Shown piece by piece: positions 60,962 to 64,000 of a stretch of DNA of 64,000 bases; within the stretch, counting starts at the first letter, position 1, and each line of letters begins with the position of its first letter. This stretch comes from Flavihumibacter sp. UBA7668 (lineage in GTDB: Bacteria > Bacteroidota > Bacteroidia > Chitinophagales > Chitinophagaceae), in contig NZ_DLHM01000005.1 in assembly GCF_002483205.1 (NCBI RefSeq), forward strand, positions 691,804 through 755,803, in the 5' to 3' direction. The notes below the pieces were generated by a model that saw only the letters and a list, made by a program, of their open reading frames with translations, searched no databases and had not been told where the DNA came from. The translations under genes and the position numbers were made by a program.

Positions 60962-62427
60962 TGCTAAGTCTGCAGGATATACTTTATAATGTGGCGATTC
61001 GCTCTGTGAATGGAAATCTTCAGAGTGAGGTAAAAGACCTGCAAATTGATTCAAGGAAAGTGAAGGATGGTAGCTGTTTTATTGCTATCAGGGGTTTGCA
61101 GGCTGATGGGCATGGTTTTATTGAAAAAGCGATTGCGGCTGGTGCAACCTGTATAGTTGCTGAAGAATTGCCAAAGAAATTGAACGATGAGATTACTTAT
61201 GTGGAGGTGGCCAGTAGTTCGGAAGCTACAGGAGTAATGGCAGCAAATTATTTCGGTCAGCCATCCCGCCAGATCAAACTGGTTGGAGTAACAGGTACCA
61301 ATGGTAAAACAACAGTTGCTACATTATTATATAAGCTCTTTACATCGTTGGGATATGATTGTGGATTGATCAGTACGGTAAAAAATCTCATAGCAGGTGA
61401 AGTGATCGAAGCAACGCATACCACACCGGATGCCATACAGGTGCAGGCTTTGCTGAAGCGGATGGTGGATAAAGGCTGTAGGTATGCATTTATGGAAGTG
61501 AGCTCACATGCGATTCATCAAAACCGGACTGCGGGAATTGAATTTGCTGGTGGCATTTTCACCAACATAACACATGATCATCTGGATTATCATAAAACCT
61601 TTGATGAATATATCAGAGTTAAAAAAAAGTTCTTTGACGAATTACCGGTTGAAGCTTTTGCCATCAGCAACCTGGATGACAAACGCGGTCCTGTAATGTT
61701 GCAGAATACTCCTGCCAATCGGATGTATTACAGTTTGCGATCCTTGGCCGATTTCAAGGGCAAAATTCTTGAAAATGGGCTAACGGGATTGTTGATGGTC
61801 ATAAATGAACAGGAAGTTCATTTTAGATTAATTGGTGAATTTAATGCCTATAATCTGCTGGCTGTTTACGGTGCTGCAGTGAGTTTGGGGGAGGATAAGC
61901 AGGAAGTATTGCAGGCATTGAGTGAACAAACTGGAGCAGAGGGAAGATTTGATTATCAGGTATCTCCAGTGGAGAAAATAATTGGAATTGTGGATTATGC
62001 GCATACACCCGATGCTTTGATGAATGTACTGAAAACCATTCGTCAGTTACGCCAGGGTGGAGAGCAACTGATTGCCGTGGTAGGATGTGGTGGTGATCGG
62101 GATAAAACAAAACGGCCGGTAATGGGTCAGGTGGCCTGTGAGTTAAGTGATCGCGCCATTTTTACTTCTGATAATCCACGATCAGAAGATCCGGAAGCGA
62201 TCCTGAGAGATATGGAAGCCGAATTGAATACGGCAGCGCGTCGAAAGTTTCTTTCCATCGCCGACAGAAGGCAGGCCATTAAAACGGCTTTCAGTATGGC
62301 GAAACCGGGAGATATAATTCTGGTAGCTGGAAAGGGGCATGAAAATTATCAGGAAATAAAAGGAGTGAAACACCATTTTGATGATAAGGAGGAAATGGAG
62401 AACGTGATAAGGGAGTTAGGGAAATAG
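60961..62427 (+). CDS. murE: UDP-MurNAc-L-Ala-D-Glu ligase MurE (meso-DAP type)
   Basis: This protein of about 488 residues adds the third amino acid to the peptidoglycan stem. Domains are the N-terminal UDP-binding part (about 1-95), the central ATPase with GVTGTNGKTTVATLLYKL, and the C-terminal domain with VDYAHTPDALMNVLKTI. The substrate-specifying motif is DNPR (FTSDNPRSEDPEAI), which indicates meso-diaminopimelate rather than lysine. ATG 60961 overlaps the ftsI stop by one base. Confidence 0.96.
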   Translation: MLSLQDILYNVAIRSVNGNLQSEVKDLQIDSRKVKDGSCFIAIRGLQADGHGFIEKAIAAGATCIVAEELPKKLNDEITYVEVASSSEATGVMAANYFGQPSRQIKLVGVTGTNGKTTVATLLYKLFTSLGYDCGLISTVKNLIAGEVIEATHTTPDAIQVQALLKRMVDKGCRYAFMEVSSHAIHQNRTAGIEFAGGIFTNITHDHLDYHKTFDEYIRVKKKFFDELPVEAFAISNLDDKRGPVMLQNTPANRMYYSLRSLADFKGKILENGLTGLLMVINEQEVHFRLIGEFNAYNLLAVYGAAVSLGEDKQEVLQALSEQTGAEGRFDYQVSPVEKIIGIVDYAHTPDALMNVLKTIRQLRQGGEQLIAVVGCGGDRDKTKRPVMGQVACELSDRAIFTSDNPRSEDPEAILRDMEAELNTAARRKFLSIADRRQAIKTAFSMAKPGDIILVAGKGHENYQEIKGVKHHFDDKEEMENVIRELGK

Positions 62428-62480
62428 GAGTAGAAAAAACAAACAACAATAGAAAGATATTTTGAGTTCGAATGGGAAGC

Positions 62481-62515
62481 ACTTCCAACTTCCCACTTCC
62501 AACTTCCAAATTCTT
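62481..62515 (+). repeat. ACTT heptad array, copy 4
   Basis: Five heptads, ACTTCCA, ACTTCCC, ACTTCCA, ACTTCCA and AATTCTT, lie in the 155-bp gap between murE and mraY. Confidence 0.85.
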
Positions 62516-62582
62516 AGGACGGTTACATTCAATCACAGACCAATCGGCTGGACACCGGTTGGTAACCAGTAACAAAACCATC

Positions 62583-63857
62583 ATGCTGTACCACTTAATT
62601 GATTGGTTAAAGGAAATGGACATCCGAATCCCGGGAAGTGCGCTCTTGCAGTTCATCACTTCCCGGGTGTTACTGGCTGTGATTCTGTCACTCGTCATAA
62701 CAACGGTGTTTGGAAAAAAACTGATTAACTATTTGCTTAAAAGACAGGTTGGTGAATCTGTGCGGGATCTGGGCCTGGCTGGCGAAGAGCAAAAGAAGGG
62801 TACGCCTACAATGGGCGGACTCATCATCATACTGGCGATATTATTACCAACTATTTTGTTGGCTGATCTGAATAAAGCATATGTGCGGTTGATGATTTTT
62901 TCAACTATCTGGCTCGGCATCATCGGATTTGTGGATGATTACCTGAAACTGCGAGCCAAAAGAATTGCACAGAAACAGGGTGTGGCATATAAAAAAGGTG
63001 ACAAAGATGGATTGGCAGGCTGGTTTAAAATATTGGGACAGGTTGGATTGGGGCTGATCATCGGATTAACACTTTTATTCAATGAAAACACCAAAGCCTG
63101 GAGAGAATATAAAGGTATACCTGGCGCTGAAGCCAATGTGAAAGTGGTTAAACAACAAACAAAGGACAGGTATTTTGTAGAAGCGAATGAACCAATAACC
63201 ACTATTCCGTTTGTTGCAGGACATGAATTCAACTATGCCAAATTATTGCCGGAAGCATTAAGAGGATTTACATCAGTATTATACGTGGTAATTGTGATTT
63301 TTATTGTTACTGCCGTTTCTAATGGGGCAAATATTACAGATGGGATTGATGGATTGGCAACAGGTGTGAGTGCAATAATTGGAGTTTGTTTGGGTGTATT
63401 TGCTTATGCAAGCGGGAATCTTTTATTGGCGGATTATTTGAACATCATGTATATCCCAAATTTGGGAGAGTTGTCGATTTTTATTGGAGCGATGGTGGGA
63501 GCCTGTGTTGGGTTTCTTTGGTACAATGCTTATCCGGCTCAGGTCTTTATGGGTGATACAGGTAGTCTGACTTTGGGAGGTGTGATTGCAGCGTTGGCTA
63601 TTATTGTTCGTAAAGAATTGCTGATACCAATCTTCTGTGGTGTGTTTCTGGTGGAGAATCTGAGTGTGATGTTACAGGTTAGCTACTTCAAGTATACAAA
63701 GAAAAAATATGGCGAAGGGAGACGGATTTTTTTAATGAGTCCACTTCACCACCATTATCAGAAATTAGGCTATCACGAAAGTAAAATCGTAACACGATTT
63801 TGGATCGTAACTATATTTTGCGTGATCTTCTCTATTGTGACCTTGAAGATCCGCTAA
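62583..63857 (+). CDS. mraY: Phospho-N-acetylmuramoyl-pentapeptide transferase
   Basis: This protein of about 424 residues is an integral membrane enzyme that makes lipid I from UDP-MurNAc-pentapeptide and undecaprenyl phosphate. It has about ten membrane helices and the signatures KKGTPTMGGL, IIGFVDDYLKLRAKR (catalytic DDY), NGANITDGIDGLATG and YPAQVFMGDTGSLTLGG, with LMSPLHHHYQKLGYHE near the C-terminus. The ATG at 62583 (MLYHLIDWLKEMD) is chosen because an earlier in-frame start at 62472 would translate the heptad array. A hydrophilic insertion of about 60 residues around KGIPGAEANVKVV is longer than in E. coli but usual for Bacteroidetes. Confidence 0.95.
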   Translation: MLYHLIDWLKEMDIRIPGSALLQFITSRVLLAVILSLVITTVFGKKLINYLLKRQVGESVRDLGLAGEEQKKGTPTMGGLIIILAILLPTILLADLNKAYVRLMIFSTIWLGIIGFVDDYLKLRAKRIAQKQGVAYKKGDKDGLAGWFKILGQVGLGLIIGLTLLFNENTKAWREYKGIPGAEANVKVVKQQTKDRYFVEANEPITTIPFVAGHEFNYAKLLPEALRGFTSVLYVVIVIFIVTAVSNGANITDGIDGLATGVSAIIGVCLGVFAYASGNLLLADYLNIMYIPNLGELSIFIGAMVGACVGFLWYNAYPAQVFMGDTGSLTLGGVIAALAIIVRKELLIPIFCGVFLVENLSVMLQVSYFKYTKKKYGEGRRIFLMSPLHHHYQKLGYHESKIVTRFWIVTIFCVIFSIVTLKIR

Positions 63858-63960
63858 AAGAAACGTAGAAAAACCGCCGGCGAGAGAAAGAGTATTTGTG
63901 GTGCAGTAAATCCTATGCGTATGAAAAGCCCCCGATTCGTGGGTTCGAATGAAGCAGATA

Positions 63961-64000
63961 ATGAAGCAGTTTGTAGTCATATTGGGAGCCGGCGAAAGCG
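63961..64000 (+). CDS. murD: MurD, N-terminal fragment at window edge
   Basis: The last 40 bases read MKQFVVILGAGES, the N-terminal Rossmann strand of UDP-MurNAc-L-Ala:D-Glu ligase. The position directly after mraY is standard. The gene continues beyond the window. Confidence 0.75.
   Translation, partial: MKQFVVILGAGES

Noticed and set aside
63925..63965. Possible tRNA because of GGGTTCGAAT at about 63940
   Set aside because: The T-arm-like string has no matching acceptor or anticodon stems around it.

Overview
The window reads as chromosomal DNA of a Bacteroidota bacterium, most likely of the Chitinophagaceae type (family level is inference). The evidence: several genes are preceded by the Bacteroidetes -7 promoter element TAnnTTTG rather than a sigma70 -10 box, ribosome-binding purine runs are mostly absent, a porT homologue (type IX secretion) sits beside ubiE/menG, the ATP synthase beta and epsilon genes form a separate atpDC pair with a short epsilon, and many products are families typical of the phylum (DUF5723, DUF4369-TlpA, GbsR-like regulator, TonB receptors with CarboxypepD_reg domains). 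No rRNA, tRNA, CRISPR array, IS element or prophage was seen.

Layout. 1-8 kb: rplS, a 1.1 kb purine-biased repeat-rich gap, rny, a TlpA-like thioredoxin, and a tight pheT / coiled-coil protein / zapA operon on the minus strand. 7.5-8.07 kb: an intergenic region with four co-oriented DnaA-box-like sites, three of them 21 bp apart, a candidate replication origin, immediately before dnaB. 8-25 kb: dnaB-rsmE, pyrD-terC, a thiolase, a response regulator/TPR-histidine-kinase pair, a TonB receptor with a lipoprotein, then a minus-strand run of ABC exporter, comM/yifB, a MutS-family ATPase and pyrC. 25.3-32.2 kb: six overlapping plus-strand genes in which a Wzi/RemB-like outer-membrane protein and a DUF5723 outer-membrane protein bracket UbiA prenyltransferase, type III polyketide synthase, methyltransferase and FAD-dependent oxidoreductase. 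This is a probable biosynthetic cluster for a modified phenolic lipid or quinone, followed by a GbsR-like regulator. 32-48 kb: CoA-binding protein, RNase-H-like protein, engB, pyruvate dehydrogenase E2 with two lipoyl domains, a glycosyltransferase fused to a degenerate HAD domain, a lipoprotein, rhomboid protease, porT, ubiE/menG, dnaX, two tandem acetyltransferase-like paralogues, an AI-2E-family permease and a three-gene small envelope-protein operon. 48-57 kb: L,D-transpeptidase, atpDC, a DUF4139 protein carrying a SusC-plug-like segment, yqgE, an orphan histidine kinase and queA. 57-64 kb: the start of the division and cell wall cluster mraZ-rsmH-ftsL-ftsI-murE-mraY-murD (murD cut by the window edge).

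Functional themes are replication (dnaB, dnaX, putative oriC), division and peptidoglycan synthesis (zapA, mra/mur/fts genes, L,D-transpeptidase), energy and central metabolism (atpDC, pdhC, thiolase, menG, pyrC, pyrD) and outer-membrane or secretion functions. The non-coding DNA is unusually structured. It holds four intergenic arrays of a 7-bp ACTTnnn repeat, 16-bp and 33-bp tandem repeats, a perfect 38-bp palindrome, and a pair of inverted palindromic elements inserted in frame in the E2 linker. The mraZ leader carries four TG boxes at exact 10-bp spacing that fit MraZ autoregulation.
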